Source: Saturnia japonica
Taxonomy: Eukaryota > Arthropoda > Insecta > Lepidoptera > Saturniidae
NCBI GenBank assembly: GCA_033032175.1
Contig: CM065310.1
Span: forward strand, 8,432,001-8,496,000
Direction: 5' to 3'
DNA: 64,000 nucleotides
The position numbers and the translations under genes were made by a program. A model generated the notes under the pieces. That model worked only from the letters and a program-made list of their open reading frames with translations, did no database searches and was not told where the DNA came from. Shown here piece after piece: positions 61,526-64,000 of this stretch (positions within the stretch are counted from its first letter, which is position 1; each line of letters opens with the position of its first letter).

Positions 61526-62055
61526 TTTTTTTTTTTTTTTTTTTTTTTTTAAACTGACTACACTGTTAGCCTTAGGGGCCCTAAAGCCGCTGCGGCTTTT
61601 ACAGCTTCACCGGACTTGGGGGCGAGCGCAGAGGGCACTCAGCCGCGAAAGTTTTGTGGACGACTCGCACGAGGGTGCCAAAGTGGCCGGACCTCGGCTC
61701 GGGCGGTCGTCGCGTTCGCAAATAGGTCGCGATCTATTCGAATCCCTACACCTACGATTCGAGCTAACTAATTTATACACATAGGCACGTTCCCTTCCTC
61801 CTGGGAGGAAGGAAGGAACCGTGCGTATGTGTATTCAGTAATCGGAATGTTTCTACACTAACTAGCGCTAACTAACTAGCGTAAAAAAAGAAAAAAAAAG
61901 GTCCCTCACAGAACCTATGTACCTGTGTGGTGTGCACGTGTGTATGTTCATACGTGTGTAGTGTTGTATGTAGGTAGCTAAGTGATGCACGTACAGTGTC
62001 ACTTGTATCGCGCGGGCGGTTGCCTGACCCAAGGGTTTCACACCGAGGAACGGAC

Positions 62056-64000
62056 CTAGGCTTGGGTTACCGCTAGAGAGGGTGGACGTGACGGGTGTGC
62101 TGGAGCGAAATTGACCGCCCGCCCTCTGCGGAGAGAACGGTGGTTACGCGGGCGTGGGCGCTGGCACGCTCTGTTTGGAGAGACGGATGTGTAATATTTA
62201 TTCGAATTTTCGATGTGATCGTCGGGATCAATAAAAATATTGCGCGGCCGGCGTTTGCACCGGATGTCCGTGGGTGCCGGAACATAAGTGGCGGCTGTTT
62301 TTATTAACGGATTCGCGTGGTTCGACGCGGTGTCGAAATACGAACGGGAGAGCTGTTTAACGTAGGCATGTATCGAAGGAAGCTCCATATCTCTATGGAG
62401 ATCTACGCTTCGAACATACCACGGGGCCCCGGTGAGACGATAGAGGAACCTATTCTGTATCGATTGTAACCGTTTGAAACTCGACTCGGACATATGTGCG
62501 AACACGGCGCAACTGTATGTCAAAATTGGTCGAATACACGTCTTGTAGAGCGTGAGCTTATGTCGCGTGGACATTTTACTCACCGAACATAACAGAGGAT
62601 GCAACCGGCCCAGGACCCACGCGGCCCTGTTCCTAACCTTACGGATGTGGCGTCTAAAAGAGAGCCTACTATCTAGGTTTTTTTTTTTTTTTTTTTTTTT
62701 TTTGAACTGACTACACTGTTAGCCTTAGGGGCCCTAAAGCCGCTGCGGCTTTTACAGCTTCACCGGACTTGCCTACTATCTAGGGTTACCCCTAGATATT
62801 TGGTCTCTCTTACATACGGAATCGGATTATCGTAGAGCTTAACAGGTTTAAGCTTCCACGGTATCTGTGACGAATCCGCATCGAAGAGCATCGCGGCGCT
62901 CTTCGAGGGATTAACGGCTATACGCCACTCGTTAAACCACTTCCCGAGAGTGGTCACGGAGCGTTGGACTTTGTGTCTGAGGTGGGATCTATTCCTATCT
63001 GAGGCATATAAGACTGTATCGTCAGCGTATAGCCCTACCTCGACCTCCGGGAGTCGAGGTAGGTCACTGACGTACAGGTTAAATAGGCTAGGAGCCAGGA
63101 TCGAACCTTGGGGAACGCCTGAGCGTATTGGACGGGGCGTGGACAATTCACCTTCCACTCTATAGCGGAAGGTGCGATCTGTTAAATAGTCGCGAATTAT
63201 TTTAATTAGCCTATCGGGAACTTCAAAGCGGTACAACTTGTAAATCAATCCCTCGTGCCAGACCTTATCAAAGGCCTTGGCCACGTCGAAAAAGACCGCA
63301 AGTGTACGGCGGGGTTTATAAAGTTCAGCAAAATTAAATGCAACGTGCTCCGTGAGGCGGTGCACTTGATGAGTGCAAGAATATCTAGCACGGAAACCGA
63401 ATTGCTCAGGCGGATAGAGGTCTTTCTCCTCTATTATTGGCTTGAGACGGTTCAGAAGGATCCGCTCGTAAATTTTCCCTAACGTATTTAGGAGACTGAT
63501 CGGGCGATAGCTGTCGGGAAGCGACGCGCTCTTGCCGGGCTTACGGATACCTATGACTATTGCCTTTTTCCAGGCTGCTGGAAAATGGCAGTGGACTATG
63601 GCTACATTGAAGATGCAGACCAATAGAGCTATGAGGCGATCAGGAAGAAGCCTAAGTACTTCATTCCTGATCCCGTCGGGACCTGGTGCTTTTCTGAGCT
63701 TAAGGCCTTTTATAATGGAAAGAACCTCCTCAGACGTGACTGGGGACAGGGAGGCTGTCACGGGGAGCTTATCCAGCTCCCGCACGCATCCATCGATACC
63801 CTCGACCCGGTCGGTATTTGCATCGACACTGTTCGGAGAGCTCTGGCTCTCCAAACAAGTGGCGAGGCACTCCGCCTTGTCGCTGCTATCGAAGGCGAGC
63901 GGTATACCGGGACCCCTCTCGAGGGGGGGCATAAGATAAGAAGCCTCTATTTTGAGGCTGCGAGCTAGTTTCCAGTAAGCCAGATGCGACGGCCTTAGCC
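62056..64000 (-). pseudogene. Jockey-type reverse transcriptase, split by a nested insertion
   Basis: The enzyme copies element RNA into DNA at the target site. The frame is open from the window end (before the Met at 63932, with SHLAYWKLARSLK) to 62785. In order: LRKAPGPDGIRNEVLRLLP, SYRPISLLNTLGKIYERIL, PPEQFGFRARYSCTHQVHRL, motif A FFDVAKAFDKVWHEGL, GVPQGSILAPSLFNLYVSDLP, catalytic YADD in GLYADDTVLY, and KYLGVTLDSR. There a 94 bp LINE fragment and its 13 bp target duplication interrupt it. Beyond, the frame resumes with CIRPILTYSCAVFAHMSESS and APWYVRSVDLHRDMELP, the Jockey-type C-terminal region, and ends PSLAVTQA at 62056. The interruption is 107 bp; without it both halves are in the same frame. 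The upstream endonuclease part is outside the window. Confidence 0.95.
62678..62771 (-). mobile_element. Self-nested 68 bp LINE 3' end plus poly(A)
   Basis: 26 T followed by 68 bases that match the 3' terminus of the surrounding LINE (61551 onwards) except at the first base. It is flanked by CCTACTATCTAGG at 62665-62677 and 62772-62784. It is a severe 5' truncation and must be young. Confidence 0.96.

Larger units (their letters stand above)
61526..64000 (-). mobile_element. Jockey-clade LINE, 3' part, continues past window
   Basis: The plus-strand start is a poly(T) (61526-61550), the tail of a minus-strand element. About 500 bp of 3' UTR follow, with the CCTTCCTCC-TG-GGAGGAAGG hairpin at 61796, then the end of the reverse transcriptase reading frame. 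The 5' end lies beyond the window. It is the longest copy of the family here. Confidence 0.95.

Noticed and set aside
62950..63939. Plus-strand open frames of 71-135 codons
   Set aside because: They are antisense shadows of the LINE reverse transcriptase on the minus strand, which has all expected motifs.
1..64000. A novel multi-gene system
   Set aside because: Every coding stretch with recognisable motifs belongs to a transposable element (mariner, Tc1/mariner type, Pao/BEL-like, Jockey type); the rest is AT-rich DNA without supported genes.

Overview
The window looks like AT-rich, gene-poor nuclear DNA of an insect, most probably a moth or butterfly (Lepidoptera). I found no recognisable host gene, no ribosomal RNA and no convincing tRNA gene. 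The Lepidoptera call is an inference. It rests on the mariner with TTAGGTCCTTACATATGA termini, a tRNA-derived SINE whose tail ends in a CTGCC...CCTTCGGGGATACAGGCGT motif, several dispersed repeats of a type common in moth and butterfly genomes, and a Jockey-clade LINE.

Layout. 1-4955: AT-rich spacer with a SINE and several old repeat tails. 4956-10614: a 2.8 kb head-to-tail tandem duplication. Each unit holds a SINE, the 3' part of a Pao/BEL-like LTR retrotransposon (integrase C-terminus plus LTR, minus strand) and a 5'-truncated LINE inside that LTR. 10615-16993: old repeats, a 1.03 kb hAT-like inverted-repeat element, a GC-rich block and a truncated LINE copy. 16994-22007: a second tandem duplication (2507 bp units) that cuts through a mariner, so unit 1 has a 3'-truncated mariner and unit 2 is followed by the rest of it. 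22430-27367: a third tandem duplication (about 2.45-2.48 kb units) made of old repeats. 27368-45668: mostly unannotatable AT-rich DNA with SINEs, LINE tails and two copies of a short MITE. 45671-47576: a dead Tc1/mariner-type element on the minus strand with recognisable terminal inverted repeats, split by another truncated LINE. 47577-61525: spacer, repeat copies and a 565 bp inverted-repeat element with 12 bp flanking repeats. 61526-64000: the 3' part of a Jockey-type LINE on the minus strand with a long reverse transcriptase reading frame that runs off the window end.

The elements do not form a pathway; they form a history. One LINE family accounts for seven pieces here, all on the minus strand, five of them bounded by readable target-site duplications (one of these pairs arose by tandem duplication). 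The clearest story is at 62678-62771, where a 68 bp 3' end of that LINE plus poly(A) has inserted into the reverse transcriptase gene of another copy of the same family. Removing the insertion and one copy of its 13 bp target duplication restores the reading frame. The three clustered tandem duplications are either real local events or two haplotypes laid end to end by the assembler; read depth would decide. I saw no evidence of a previously undescribed multi-gene system.
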